Part shown: one piece after another, positions 1-9,086 of the stretch
Numbering within the stretch: the stretch's first letter is position 1
How the letters are laid out: each line of letters opens with the position of its first letter
Assembly (NCBI GenBank): GCA_020438905.1
Contig: JAGQTQ010000071.1
Coordinates: 30,926 to 66,165, forward strand
Source: Mycobacterium sp.
GTDB taxonomy: Bacteria > Actinomycetota > Actinomycetes > Mycobacteriales > Mycobacteriaceae
Length of the DNA stretch: 35,240 bases
Reading direction: 5' to 3'
The notes under the pieces: model-generated
What the model was told of the DNA's origin: nothing
Seen by the model: the letters and a program-made list of their open reading frames with translations, nothing else
Database searches by the model: none
Translations under genes and position numbers: made by a program

Positions 1-99
1 GCCGCACCGCGGACGTCGCCGTGCACCTTCTCAGCCGCACCGCGGACATCGCCGTGCACCTTCTTAGCCGCGGCATGGACGTCGCCGTGCACCTTCTCG
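1..99 (-). repeat. 33-bp tandem repeat inside arfC (3 units plus degenerate fourth)
   Basis: Units lie at 1-33, 34-66 and 67-99, with a diverged fourth beginning at 100. On the plus strand each starts gccgc and ends accttct plus two bases. They keep the arfC frame and code for 11 residues each. The array probably continues beyond position 1. Confidence 0.85.
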
Positions 100-269
100 G
101 CCGCACCGCGCACCTTCGCCGCCGCACCGCCGGTGGCAGCGGTTGTCGCCGCCGACACCGTATGGGTGACCGGCACTTCCCGGGTGACCTTGCGGATCAT
201 CATGGCGAAGGTCAGCAACAGGCCGAGCGCGAAGGCCAGCGCCATCATCCACCAGTTCACGTCACGCAT
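1..269 (-). CDS. arfC: ArfC, membrane protein with 11-residue repeats (3' end cut by window)
   Basis: The reading frame begins with ATG at 269, overlapping the arfB stop as ATGA, and stays open to the window edge, so the C-terminus is missing. Residues 8-25 form one hydrophobic helix (MMALAFALGLLLTFAMM), followed by a basic stretch (IRKVTRE). From about residue 46 the protein becomes Ala/Lys-rich and repeats an 11-residue unit of the form AAEKVHGDVRG, encoded by 33-bp tandem units. ArfC is the third product of the arfABC operon, which in M. tuberculosis is linked to ammonia release and growth at acidic pH; its biochemical role is unknown. The identification rests on position after ArfA and ArfB and on the N-terminal anchor. 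The repeat tail suggests a long amphipathic helix near the membrane, which is an inference. Confidence 0.75.
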   Translation of the reverse strand, partial: MRDVNWWMMALAFALGLLLTFAMMIRKVTREVPVTHTVSAATTAATGGAAAKVRGAAEKVHGDVHAAAKKVHGDVRGAAEKVHGDVRGA

Positions 270-421
270 CAGCGTGCTCCTATCTCTCGCGAACCGGGAA
301 GATCGGCGATGGCCTCTTCCCTGCTGGTCCGGGGGACGGTCAGAACGGTGATCACCCAGGCCACGGCCGAACCGACCAGGAAGGCGAGCAGATACCACAA
401 CCACTGTGCGACGAAGCCCAT
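269..421 (-). CDS. arfB: ArfB, 50-residue membrane protein
   Basis: A 50-codon gene lies between arfA and arfC on the same strand. It starts with ATG at 421, 11 nt after the arfA stop, and ends in an ATGA overlap with arfC. Residues 4-29 are strongly hydrophobic (FVAQWLWYLLAFLVGSAVAW and on), followed by a short polar tail ending SREIGAR. Its length equals that of M. tuberculosis ArfB (about 50 residues). ArfB is thought to act with ArfA and ArfC in the acid-response operon, perhaps as an assembly factor in the membrane; the sequence itself shows only a single-pass helix with a basic cytoplasmic tail. Confidence 0.85.
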   Translation of the reverse strand: MGFVAQWLWYLLAFLVGSAVAWVITVLTVPRTSREEAIADLPGSREIGAR

Positions 422-432
422 CTCGTTTCTCC

Positions 433-1380
433 CTAGTCCACTGTGATCTCGGTGCGGCGGTTCTGGGCGCGCCCGGCGGCGGTGTCGTTGCTGGCCAACG
501 GTTCTGCGGATCCGGCGCCCTTGCTGGTCACCGCGTCGGCCGGGATGCCCTGTGACACCAGGTAGCCGGCGACCGACTTCGCCCGGTTCTCACTGAGCGG
601 ATTGTTGATCGCGTCGGTGCCGGTGTTGTCGGTGTGCCCGATCACCGTCAACTTCACGTCCGGGCAACCCTTGACCGCCGAGACGACCGCACCCAGCTGC
701 TGCTGGCCGTCCGTCGTCAGCTTGTCGCTTCCGGTCTCGAACTTGATCGGAGCGGCCAGGTTGGCGTCGACGGTCGCCTGAAGGTTGTCACACGACGGTG
801 CGGCGCCCTTCAAAGCCATGTTGTTGATGACCTGCAGGCTCGGCCAGCCGGCCTTCGCCGCGGCCTCCACGGCGGCCTTGACCTCTTCCGACGGCGCGGT
901 GCCGGTCAGTGTCAGCGTGCCGCCCTCCACGGTGAAGTGGAAGTCCGGAACGTCGACGGCCGCCTCGAACAGCGCGCTCAGTCCGGCGAAGTCGGGCGCG
1001 GTCGCGCCGGCCTCGACGTCGATCTTGTCGATCAGGTTGACCGAGGGACCGAGGGCCGCCTTGAGCGCGGCGAGCAGGCTGTTCTTCACCGACAGGTCCG
1101 GCAGGATGCCGGCCAGGGTGAAGTCGTTGCCGTTGCGCAGGATCGAGAGCGGGGAGAAGTTCAGCGACGGCACCGCCAGGCTGGGCGCAGTCACGCTGAC
1201 GCTGGGAGCGCTGACGCTCACCTTGGGCTTGAGCGCTCCCCAGCCGAGCCAGCCGAACAGCAAGGGGATGAGCAGCAGACCCAATAGCCATCCCCACCCG
1301 GGCGAACGCCGGTAGTAGCGCGACTCCGCACGCCACTCGGTCGCGGTCGCGCTGATCCGCTCATCATCGGAACCCGTCAT
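433..1380 (-). CDS. arfA: ArfA/OmpATb, BON and OmpA-domain envelope protein
   Basis: The 315-residue product has a cytoplasmic, Arg-rich N-terminus, one transmembrane helix at about 29-48, a low-complexity linker (51-75), a BON-type region (about 85-190) and a C-terminal OmpA-like peptidoglycan-binding domain (about 197-315). In the last domain one sees GHTDNTG (249-255), LSENRAKSV (262-270) and GRAQNRRTEI (303-312), and a Cys pair (197 and 239) that could form the disulfide known for the M. tuberculosis protein. Family length is about 326. The protein is anchored in the inner membrane and binds peptidoglycan; an older pore model is disputed, and the operon supports growth at low pH. A strong Shine-Dalgarno sequence (GGAGGAGGGGG) precedes the ATG. 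It is first in the arfA-arfB-arfC operon. Confidence 0.95.
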   Translation of the reverse strand: MTGSDDERISATATEWRAESRYYRRSPGWGWLLGLLLIPLLFGWLGWGALKPKVSVSAPSVSVTAPSLAVPSLNFSPLSILRNGNDFTLAGILPDLSVKNSLLAALKAALGPSVNLIDKIDVEAGATAPDFAGLSALFEAAVDVPDFHFTVEGGTLTLTGTAPSEEVKAAVEAAAKAGWPSLQVINNMALKGAAPSCDNLQATVDANLAAPIKFETGSDKLTTDGQQQLGAVVSAVKGCPDVKLTVIGHTDNTGTDAINNPLSENRAKSVAGYLVSQGIPADAVTSKGAGSAEPLASNDTAAGRAQNRRTEITVD

Positions 1381-1430
1381 CGGCCCCCTCCTCCGCCAGT
1401 TGCTGGACGATCACTCTCCGCGACCTGAGA

Positions 1431-1436
1431 AACATA
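1431..1436 (-). promoter_or_regulatory. Candidate -10 box of the arfABC operon
   Basis: The hexamer TATGTT (read on the minus strand, 1436 to 1431) fits the mycobacterial TANNNT pattern and would give a leader of about 44 nt that contains the strong arfA ribosome-binding site. I find no convincing -35 element. Confidence 0.35.
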
Positions 1437-1475
1437 CGACACCCCGGGAGGCAAGCCGGCTTTTTGGCGGGTTTC

Positions 1476-1838
1476 TCAGCCGACGCCGAGTAGGTCGATG
1501 ACGAAGATCAACGTTTTTCCGGAAAGCCGGTGCCCGGCACCGGCCGGACCGTAGGCCAGCGCAGGTGGGATGACCAGTTGCCGGCGGCCCCCCACACGCA
1601 TGCCGGGAATCCCGTCCTGCCAGCCCTGGATGAGGCCCCGCAACGGAAAGGAGATGGACTCCCCGCGGTTCCACGAACTGTCGAACTCATCGCCGGAGTC
1701 GAACTCGACCCCGACGTAGTGAACGTCGACGACGTCTCCGGGTTTGGCCTCTCGGCCCTCACCGACCACAAGGTCGGTGATGACCAGGTCGGCGGGGGCT
1801 GGACCGCCGGGGAACTCGATTTCGGGTTTGTCCGTCAC
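1476..1838 (-). CDS. FKBP-type peptidyl-prolyl cis-trans isomerase
   Basis: The 120-residue protein is a single FKBP domain: residues 18-118 hold the usual core, with VHYVGVEFDSGDEFDSS, the PLRGLIQGWQDGIPGMRVGG loop and the RRQLVIPPALAYG strand that lines the active site. There is no signal peptide, so it is expected to act in the cytoplasm on proline peptide bonds as a folding catalyst. It starts with GTG at 1838, six nucleotides after a TACGGT hexamer, so the mRNA is probably leaderless. It is divergent from the flavoprotein gene at 1914 and lies 95 bp upstream of arfA on the same strand. The M. tuberculosis locus has no such gene here, so this is a lineage difference. Confidence 0.92.
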   Translation of the reverse strand: MTDKPEIEFPGGPAPADLVITDLVVGEGREAKPGDVVDVHYVGVEFDSGDEFDSSWNRGESISFPLRGLIQGWQDGIPGMRVGGRRQLVIPPALAYGPAGAGHRLSGKTLIFVIDLLGVG

Positions 1839-1844
1839 GGGACC

Positions 1845-1850
1845 ACCGTA
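1845..1850 (-). promoter_or_regulatory. -10 box for leaderless FKBP mRNA
   Basis: TACGGT is followed by six bases and then the GTG start, which places the expected transcription start on the start codon. Confidence 0.5.
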
Positions 1851-1913
1851 ACGGGCCGCCCGCAGTTTCGGGCCGACCCCGGTGGTTGCTCACCGTCGGG
1901 CACACTGATCGAC

Positions 1914-3476
1914 GTGGGCGCCGGGGACTCGTTCGACGCCGTCGTCGTCGGCGGCGGACACAACGGATTGGTGGCGGCGGCCTATCTGTCCCGCGCCGGG
2001 CGGCGGGTTCGGGCGCTCGAGCGACTCGGTGAGGTCGGCGGAGCGGCGGTATCGGCCCGGCCGTTCGACGGTGTCGACGCCCGACTGTCGCGCTACGCCT
2101 ATCTGGTGAGCCTGCTGCCGGCCCGAATCCTGCGCGACATCGGCGCGAGGGTCCGGCTGGCTCCGCGCCGGTACGCCTCCTACACCCCGGACCCGGGCGA
2201 GGGCGCACGCACCGGATTGTTGATCGGGGCACAGTCCACGTTCGCCTCTGTCGGGGCCGGCGGAGACGAGCGCGGCTTCGAGGAGTTCTACCGGCGCTGC
2301 CGGGCACTGACCGAACCGCTGTGGCCGACATTGCTCGAGCCGCTGCGGACGCGGTCCGGAGCCCGCGGCCACGTTCTGACCGCCGGCCACCCAGAGGCCG
2401 CAGCGGTGTGGAGTGACCTCGTCGAACAGCCCCTGGGCGAGGCGATCACCGCCGCGGTGTCCTCCGACCTGGTTCGCGGTGTGATGGGAACCGATGCGCT
2501 GATAGGGACTTTCGCCCGCCTCGGCGACGAATCGCTGGACCAGAACGTGTGCTTCCTCTACCACCTGCTCGGCGGCGGCACCGGGCGGTGGGACGTGCCG
2601 GTGGGCGGCATGGGAGCGGTCACCTCGGCACTGGCCGATGCCGCACGCGCTCACGGAGCCGAGATCCTCACCGGCGCAGAGGTTTTGGCCATCAGCCCGG
2701 ACGGCGAGGTGCGCTACCGGTACGGCCAGGACGAACACCGGGTTCGCGCCGGGTTCGTGTTGGCCGGCGTCGGGCCAGCCGTTCTGGCCGAACTGCTCGG
2801 CGAACCCGAGCCCGAACTGGCCGGCGGCTCCCAGGTGAAGGTCAACCTGATGCTGCGCCGCCTGCCCCGGCTTCGCGACAACTCCGTCACCCCGGAGCAG
2901 GCCTTCGGCGGCACCTTCCACGTCAACGAGACCTGGTCGCAACTGGATTCGGCCTACAGCACCGCCGCCGGCGGTGCGATCCCGAATCCGCTGCCGTGCG
3001 AGATCTACTGCCACTCGCTGGCCGATCCCAGCATCCTGTCAGCCGAACTGCGTGATTCCGGCGCGGCGAGTCTGACCGTCTTCGGCCTGCACGTGCCGCA
3101 CGCATTGCAGCTGGGATCGCCGGAGGGCATCCGGCAACGCCTCACCGAGGCGGTCCTGGATTCGCTCAATTCCGTTCTGGCCGAACCTGTTCAGGACGTC
3201 CTGATGAATGACGCCCACGGTCACCCGTGCGTGGAGACCAAGACGACCGTCGATCTGCAGGAAGCCCTGGCGATGACGGGCGGCAACATTTTCCACGGTG
3301 CGCTGCGGTGGCCCTTCGCCGAAGACGGCGAAGCACTGGACACTCCCGCCCGGCGCTGGGGTGTGGCCACCGAACACGAGCGGGTGCTGCTGTGCGGCTC
3401 GGGATCCCGCCGCGGCGGTGCGGTGTCGGGGATCGGCGGACACAACGCGGCGATGGCCGTCATCGAGAGCGGCTGA
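1914..3476 (+). CDS. Phytoene-dehydrogenase-like FAD oxidoreductase
   Basis: The frame from GTG 1914 gives 520 residues. The N-terminus has the FAD-binding Rossmann motif VVVGGGHNGLVAAAYL (about 10-25) and the LGEVGGAA signature typical of the CrtI/phytoene-desaturase and amine-oxidase superfamily. The C-terminus has the second FAD contact, LLCGSGSRRGGAVSGIGGHNAAM. It corresponds in position and size to Rv0897c (about 535 residues). Substrate unknown; a soluble or membrane-associated flavoenzyme acting on a hydrophobic polyene or amine is the family norm. The open frame extends upstream to 1530, but that part runs antisense through the FKBP gene and is not plausible coding; GTG 1914 lies just before the Rossmann strand. 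A CACACT hexamer 7 nt upstream might be a -10 box. It ends 6 bp from the convergent MFS stop. Confidence 0.88.
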   Translation: MGAGDSFDAVVVGGGHNGLVAAAYLSRAGRRVRALERLGEVGGAAVSARPFDGVDARLSRYAYLVSLLPARILRDIGARVRLAPRRYASYTPDPGEGARTGLLIGAQSTFASVGAGGDERGFEEFYRRCRALTEPLWPTLLEPLRTRSGARGHVLTAGHPEAAAVWSDLVEQPLGEAITAAVSSDLVRGVMGTDALIGTFARLGDESLDQNVCFLYHLLGGGTGRWDVPVGGMGAVTSALADAARAHGAEILTGAEVLAISPDGEVRYRYGQDEHRVRAGFVLAGVGPAVLAELLGEPEPELAGGSQVKVNLMLRRLPRLRDNSVTPEQAFGGTFHVNETWSQLDSAYSTAAGGAIPNPLPCEIYCHSLADPSILSAELRDSGAASLTVFGLHVPHALQLGSPEGIRQRLTEAVLDSLNSVLAEPVQDVLMNDAHGHPCVETKTTVDLQEALAMTGGNIFHGALRWPFAEDGEALDTPARRWGVATEHERVLLCGSGSRRGGAVSGIGGHNAAMAVIESG

Positions 3477-3482
3477 TGGCCG

Positions 3483-4829
3483 CTAGTCGGCGATCAACGG
3501 GGCCAGTCGCCTCGCGGACCGCAGCGCGCGCGGCGAGGTGGAGGTGATGGCCAGCACTGTGATCACCACCCCCAGCGCGGCGCTGACCCACCACATCGGC
3601 CTGGCCGCCGCGGCGAACCCGGCGCCGGCCGGATGCAGGGCGGCCGCGGCCACCGAACCGCACAGGGCGATACCGATGCTCACCCCGACCTGGCGGCTGG
3701 TCGAGGTCACCGCCGAAGCCGCCCCGGCCCGGTCCCGCGGCATCCCGCTGACCGCGGCGTTGGTGACCGGGGCGTTCACCAAAGCGAACCCGATGCCGAA
3801 CACCGCGAAGATGCCCAGGATCGCCCAGACCGGGGTGCCGGCGGTGAGGAAAGTCAGCAGCACCGACGCCACGGTGATCAGCAGCCCGGCGGCCAGCAGC
3901 GAGGGGCGGGGACCGAACCGGCCCACCATCCGCCCCGACAGCGGGGAGAACACCAGGGCGCCAATCGCGATCGGTAGGTAGAGCAGGCCGGTATAGGCGG
4001 CCGAGTACCCGCGCTCACCTTGCAGGTACAGCGACATCATGAACAGGAAAGCGCCCCACGCCGCGAAGGCGCACACCGCGGTGACGGTTGCGGAGGCGAA
4101 CGGCACGCTGGCGAAGAACCGCAGGTCGATGAAGGGATCGCGGCGGCGGGACTCGAAACGCAGGAAGGTGGCCAGTGCAACCGCCGAGGCGACCGCCACC
4201 GTGACCACGACCGGGCTGCGCCATCCCAGCGCCGGGGGCTCGATCAGGACGAAAACCAGTCCGCACAAGGCGCAGACCGCGAGCACCTGTCCGACCGGGT
4301 CCATGTCCCGCATGGTCACCGACCTGCTCTCCGGGACGAACACCGCCGTAAGCAGGATGGCGGCGGCACAGATCGGGACATTGATCCAGAACACCGAGCG
4401 CCAGCCGACGAAGTCGATGAGCAGGCCCCCGACGATCGGGCCGAGGGCCATCGAGATCCCCACCACCCCGCCCCAGATGCCCAGCGCCCGGGCCCGCTCC
4501 ACCCGGCCGGTGAACACCTGCGAAACGATCGACAGCGCGACCGGGTTCATCATCGAACCGCCGATGCCCTGGACCAGCCGGGCCGCGACCAGCGTTTGGA
4601 TGCCGGGAGCGAGGCTGCACAGCAGGGATCCGACCCCGAAGATCGTCAGGCCCAACTGGAAGACCCGCCGGCGGCCGAACCGGTCCCCGGCGGCGCCGCC
4701 GAGCAGCAGCAGTGAGGCAAGCACCAGGGTGTAGACGTCGACGACCCACTGGATTTGAGTTCCGGACGCCCCCAGATCCGCCCGGATCGACGGGATGGCG
4801 ACATTGACGATGGTCGCGTCCATCGACAC
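3483..4829 (-). CDS. DHA2-type MFS drug/proton antiporter (start unresolved)
   Basis: The translated frame is a multi-helix MFS exporter with motif A between helices 2 and 3 ([11 protein letters not shown]) and the DHA2-type first-helix signature [13 protein letters not shown]. It would pump small lipophilic compounds out of the cell using the proton gradient. The last canonical start is GTG 4829, but it falls inside transmembrane helix 1: family-like sequence ([18 protein letters not shown]) continues upstream to about 4880 in the same frame. Between 4829 and the in-frame stop at 4944-4946 there is no ATG, GTG or TTG; a CTG at 4931 is the only near-cognate far upstream. The gene follows gltA2 on the same strand, separated by a 16-bp tandem repeat. 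It may use an unusual start, or the repeat may have removed the original one. Confidence 0.85.
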   Translation of the reverse strand: MSMDATIVNVAIPSIRADLGASGTQIQWVVDVYTLVLASLLLLGGAAGDRFGRRRVFQLGLTIFGVGSLLCSLAPGIQTLVAARLVQGIGGSMMNPVALSIVSQVFTGRVERARALGIWGGVVGISMALGPIVGGLLIDFVGWRSVFWINVPICAAAILLTAVFVPESRSVTMRDMDPVGQVLAVCALCGLVFVLIEPPALGWRSPVVVTVAVASAVALATFLRFESRRRDPFIDLRFFASVPFASATVTAVCAFAAWGAFLFMMSLYLQGERGYSAAYTGLLYLPIAIGALVFSPLSGRMVGRFGPRPSLLAAGLLITVASVLLTFLTAGTPVWAILGIFAVFGIGFALVNAPVTNAAVSGMPRDRAGAASAVTSTSRQVGVSIGIALCGSVAAAALHPAGAGFAAAARPMWWVSAALGVVITVLAITSTSPRALRSARRLAPLIAD

Positions 4830-4917
4830 GATCAGCAGGCTCAGACAGCACGAGAACAGGATGACGTTCTTGCGCCGGGCATCCGGAGCACCGCCGGTGA
4901 CCGACCCGCTGCGCGCG

Positions 4918-4976
4918 GCCCCCGCTCTCAGCGGCCCCCGCTCTCAGCGCCCCCCGATCTCAGCGCCCCCCAGATC

Positions 4977-4982
<6 letters not shown>
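4918..4982 (+). repeat. Four 16-17-bp tandem repeats at the gltA2 stop
   Basis: Units are 4918-4933 and 4934-4949 (identical, gcccccgctctcagcg), 4950-4965 and 4966-4982 (17 bp, one extra base). The last unit contains the gltA2 TGA stop, so the others look like copies of the gene's 3' end moved toward the MFS gene. Confidence 0.85.
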
Positions 4983-6269
<1,287 letters not shown>

Positions 6270-6320
6270 ATCAGTCCCTTCATGCGCGGTCGACGGCGCC
6301 GGACGCATCGTCATCAGGTC

Positions 6321-6326
6321 ACGCTA
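6321..6326 (-). promoter_or_regulatory. -10 box upstream of gltA2
   Basis: TAGCGT is followed by GACCTG and ATG 6314. Transcription would begin at or near 6314, giving either a leaderless long form or a 45-nt leader before GTG 6269. Confidence 0.45.
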
Positions 6327-6391
6327 CTGTGCGTCGCGGACCGACCCTGCGCGTTTCACCCAACACCGTTCTTTCTAGCTGAACGTAGTCG

Positions 6392-7066
6392 CTACGGCCG
6401 CGGCGCGTCCGACGGGGGTTGACCCTTGGGGCGCCAGGGCTGCCAGAGCCGGGTGAAAATCGCGTAACTGGACTCGATGCGTTCACTGACCGAGACCGGG
6501 TCACTCGCGCCGCGGCCCGGGACCCCCAGGGCGGTCGCCATCAGCACCGCCCAGGTGTCGAACACGATCCGGACCGCCGGGTGCTCCACCGGCAACCCCA
6601 TCCGGCGGGCGATGGCCTCGACCGTCGTCTGGGTCGGTCCGTCCAGCCGGAAGGTGAACGACGCCAGGCCCAGCATGGGTGTGCTGTTGACGATGCTGAT
6701 GAAACCGCTGACCCGGTCGAACGCCATGGCGTCGGGGGCGCCACTGCCGGCGGCCCGGAGAACTTCGACGTGCGCCCGGACCAGCGCCTCGTGCTCGGTG
6801 ATGTCACGGGGTTGACGAGCCAGCGCCGAGGCGACATGGTCGGAGATCTCCTCGATCAGCGCGCCGATGACCGCTTCCTTGTTGGGAAAGTAGCGGCTGA
6901 AGGTACGCGGGGAGACCTCTGCCGCGGCCGCGATCTGATCGACCGTCGTCCGCTCGTAACCCTGTTGGGCACACAGCCGGGCGGCGACGTCGACCAACGT
7001 TGCACGGGTTCGTTGCTTCTTGTGTTCCCGCAGGCCGGGGGCCGTCTTCCTGGTGCGTTGAGACAC
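6392..7066 (-). CDS. TetR-family transcriptional regulator
   Basis: The 224-residue protein has the TetR DNA-binding region at about residues 18-64: LVDVAARLCAQQGYERTTVDQIAAAAEVSPRTFSRYFPNKEAVI (shown as two joined helices; the recognition helix is VSPRTFSRYF). The C-terminal two thirds form a variable helical ligand domain. The ligand cannot be told from sequence. It is read toward gltA2, 122 bp from the chosen gltA2 start, so it may control that gene, itself, or the pdxH/citA pair behind it. The GTG start lies six bases after TAGGAT, suggesting a leaderless mRNA. An 8-bp palindrome TGACGTCA at 7141-7148 upstream is one possible operator. Confidence 0.88.
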   Translation of the reverse strand: MSQRTRKTAPGLREHKKQRTRATLVDVAARLCAQQGYERTTVDQIAAAAEVSPRTFSRYFPNKEAVIGALIEEISDHVASALARQPRDITEHEALVRAHVEVLRAAGSGAPDAMAFDRVSGFISIVNSTPMLGLASFTFRLDGPTQTTVEAIARRMGLPVEHPAVRIVFDTWAVLMATALGVPGRGASDPVSVSERIESSYAIFTRLWQPWRPKGQPPSDAPRP

Positions 7067-7072
7067 CTTCCG

Positions 7073-7078
7073 ATCCTA
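7073..7078 (-). promoter_or_regulatory. -10 box for leaderless tetR mRNA
   Basis: TAGGAT, then CGGAAG, then the GTG start at 7066. It sits in a CCTAGG palindrome. Confidence 0.5.
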
Positions 7079-7220
7079 GGCGCGGGAGACCGAGGACTGC
7101 CAGTTCCGTCACCGAGGTGTTACCGGGCGCGGACCGGAAATGACGTCAGCGTAAGTTGAACGGGGACTATGGGGTTCGGGAAATCAACCTGAACACCGTC
7201 CTGAAATCCGTTGAACTGGA

Positions 7221-7235
7221 GCAGCTTTCAGCTGC
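7221..7235 (-). terminator. Weak hairpin downstream of pdxH
   Basis: GCAGCT and AGCTGC form a six-pair stem with a three-base loop, 28 bp after the pdxH stop. There is no T-run, so its role as a terminator is uncertain. Confidence 0.25.
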
Positions 7236-7262
7236 GGACTTCCACCGTGACCGACCCGGTAC

Positions 7263-7934
7263 CTAAGGTTGCAGACGCTCCATCCGGTCGCCGGTCACGC
7301 GAATTCGGTTGTGAATCCGGTTCTCTCGGCCCTGCCAGAACTCGATCACCTCCGCTGCGATGCGGTAGCCGCCCCAGTGCGGAGGAACCGGAACCTGCTC
7401 GTGACCGGCGAAGCGTTCGGTGACCGCGGCCAGGCTGGTAATCAGGTCCTCGCGTGAACCGATCGTGCGGGACTGCTCCGAGGCCCATGCGCCGAGTTGG
7501 GAGCCGCGGGGTCTGCGGGCCCAGTACTCGGCGGTCTCCTCCGCGCTGACCTTGGTGACGGCACCGCGAACGTGGACCTGACGACCCAGCCCGTACCAGG
7601 GAAAGGTCACCGAGGCGTAGGGAACCCGCGCAAGATCCGCCCCCTTGGCCGATTCGTAGTTCGTGTAGAACGTCACCCCGTCGGCATCCACGCTCTTGCA
7701 CAACACCGTTCGGCTCGCCGGCCGGCCGTCCTCGACGGTTGCCAGGACCATCGCGTTGGGCTCGGCTATCCCGGCCGCCTCCGCCTCCTCGATCCATCGA
7801 TGCAGCAAGGCCAGCCAGCCGTCGGCGAGCCAGTCGACGTCCAGGTCGGCGCTGCCGTCCTTCTCGGGGGATCCGTACTCCACCCGCATCCCCGCAAGTC
7901 TGTGCGCGCCCGGGAGGGCATCTCGGTCAGCCAC
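7263..7934 (-). CDS. pdxH: Pyridoxamine/pyridoxine 5'-phosphate oxidase
   Basis: The FMN enzyme oxidises pyridoxamine or pyridoxine 5'-phosphate to pyridoxal 5'-phosphate, the salvage step of vitamin B6 metabolism. The 223-residue product shows the family sequence in order: [22 protein letters not shown], then [13 protein letters not shown], then the signature [15 protein letters not shown] and the C-terminal [15 protein letters not shown], which contains FMN and phosphate contacts. The family is usually 210-230 residues. The GTG start at 7934 follows TACGGT by six bases, so a leaderless transcript is likely. It is divergent from citA with only 30 bp between start codons. The PLP enzyme SerC is encoded 4 kb away but there is no sign of common control. 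Confidence 0.95.
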   Translation of the reverse strand: MADRDALPGAHRLAGMRVEYGSPEKDGSADLDVDWLADGWLALLHRWIEEAEAAGIAEPNAMVLATVEDGRPASRTVLCKSVDADGVTFYTNYESAKGADLARVPYASVTFPWYGLGRQVHVRGAVTKVSAEETAEYWARRPRGSQLGAWASEQSRTIGSREDLITSLAAVTERFAGHEQVPVPPHWGGYRIAAEVIEFWQGRENRIHNRIRVTGDRMERLQP

Positions 7935-7940
7935 CGAATC

Positions 7941-7946
7941 ACCGTA
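7941..7946 (-). promoter_or_regulatory. -10 box for leaderless pdxH mRNA
   Basis: TACGGT, six bases, then GTG 7934. The citA -10 box on the other strand begins five bases away, so the two promoters overlap. Confidence 0.5.
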
Positions 7947-7951
7947 CCTGG

Positions 7952-7957
7952 CAGAAT
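7952..7957 (+). promoter_or_regulatory. -10 box for leaderless citA mRNA
   Basis: CAGAAT is followed by seven bases and ATG 7965. The first position is C and not the usual T, but the same hexamer precedes the start at 24446. Confidence 0.4.
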
Positions 7958-7964
7958 CCGCCCC

Positions 7965-9086
7965 ATGACCGCGCTACCGGAAGACTTCGTGCCCGGCCTC
8001 GAGGGGGTGGTGGCCTTCGCCACCGAGATCGCCGAACCGGACCGAGACGGCGGAGCACTGCGGTACCGCGGGGTCGACATCGAGGATCTCGTCGGACGCG
8101 GGGTCACCTTCGGTGACGTGTGGTCGCTGCTGGTGGACGGCCATTTCGGCGACGGCCTGAAACCCGCCGAACCCTTTCCGCTGCCGATTCACACCGGCGA
8201 CGTGCGGGTCGACGTGCAGGCCGGACTGGCGATGCTGGCGCCCATCTGGGGCTATCGGCCCCTGCTGGACATCGACGACACGACTGCCCGCGAACAGCTG
8301 GCACGCGCCTCGGTGATGGCCCTGTCCTACGTCGCGCAATCGGCACGCGGGATCAATCAGCCGGCAGTTCCGCAACGCGTGATCGACGAGTGCACCACCA
8401 TCACAGAGCGGTTCATGACCCGCTGGCACGGCGAGCCCGACCCCCGCTACACCGAGGCGATCGACGCCTACTGGGTCTCCGCCGCCGAGCACGGAATGAA
8501 CGCCTCGACGTTCACCGCCCGGGTGATCGCCTCCACCGGCGCCGACGTCGCCGCTTCACTGTCCGGTGCGGTCGGGGCGATGAGCGGACCGCTGCACGGC
8601 GGCGCGCCGGCACGGGTCATTCCGATGATCCATGAGGCCGAACGCACCGGCGACGCAGGCGTAGTGGTCCGCGGAATCCTCGACCGCAAGGAGCGACTGA
8701 TGGGGTTCGGGCACCGGGTCTACCGGGCCGAGGACCCACGCGCCCGGGTGCTTCGCGCCACCGCCAAGCGGCTCGACGCCCCGCGCTACGAGGTGGCGGC
8801 GGCCGTGGAGCAGGCAGCCCTCTCCGTACTTCGAGAGCGCCGGCCCGACCGGGCGATCGAGACCAACGTCGAGTTCTGGGCCGCGGTCATCCTGGACTTC
8901 GCCGAGGTGCCGCCCGCGATGATGCCCGCGATGTTCACCTGCGCGCGGACCGCGGGCTGGTGCGCCCACATCCTCGAGCAGAAGCGGCTCGGCAAGCTGG
9001 TTCGCCCCTCCGCTGTCTACGTGGGCCCGGCCCCCCGTTCACCGGAGTCGGTGCCGGGCTGGGACGAGATCTCCCACACGCCGTAA
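7965..9086 (+). CDS. citA: Second citrate synthase (CitA)
   Basis: ATG 7965 gives 373 residues, the same length as M. tuberculosis CitA (Rv0889c). It has the small-form citrate synthase fold with His176 (AAEHGMNAS), His211 (SGPLHGGAP) and His250 ([14 protein letters not shown]). At the place of the third catalytic residue, usually Asp in NVDFY, this protein has Glu303 (NVEFWAAV). That substitution may affect rate or substrate choice (2-methylcitrate or citrate); this is an inference. It is only about 27% like GltA2 by eye and belongs to a different subgroup. The 3' end overlaps the convergent fprB gene by 48 bp. A leaderless start is suggested by CAGAAT seven bases before ATG. Confidence 0.93.
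   Translation: MTALPEDFVPGLEGVVAFATEIAEPDRDGGALRYRGVDIEDLVGRGVTFGDVWSLLVDGHFGDGLKPAEPFPLPIHTGDVRVDVQAGLAMLAPIWGYRPLLDIDDTTAREQLARASVMALSYVAQSARGINQPAVPQRVIDECTTITERFMTRWHGEPDPRYTEAIDAYWVSAAEHGMNASTFTARVIASTGADVAASLSGAVGAMSGPLHGGAPARVIPMIHEAERTGDAGVVVRGILDRKERLMGFGHRVYRAEDPRARVLRATAKRLDAPRYEVAAAVEQAALSVLRERRPDRAIETNVEFWAAVILDFAEVPPAMMPAMFTCARTAGWCAHILEQKRLGKLVRPSAVYVGPAPRSPESVPGWDEISHTP

Noticed and set aside
1453-1462. AAGCCGGCTT near the FKBP end as a terminator
   Set aside because: It is a palindrome without a loop and has no proper stem-loop; evidence is too weak.
1890-3014. Long minus-strand open frame (374 codons) antisense to the FAD oxidoreductase
   Set aside because: High-GC genomes give long antisense frames; this one has no recognisable domain, and the plus-strand frame has clear FAD motifs.
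7141-7148. TGACGTCA palindrome as tetR operator
   Set aside because: Eight-bp palindromes occur by chance and the site is about 75 bp from the start with no second copy, so I did not list it as a feature.
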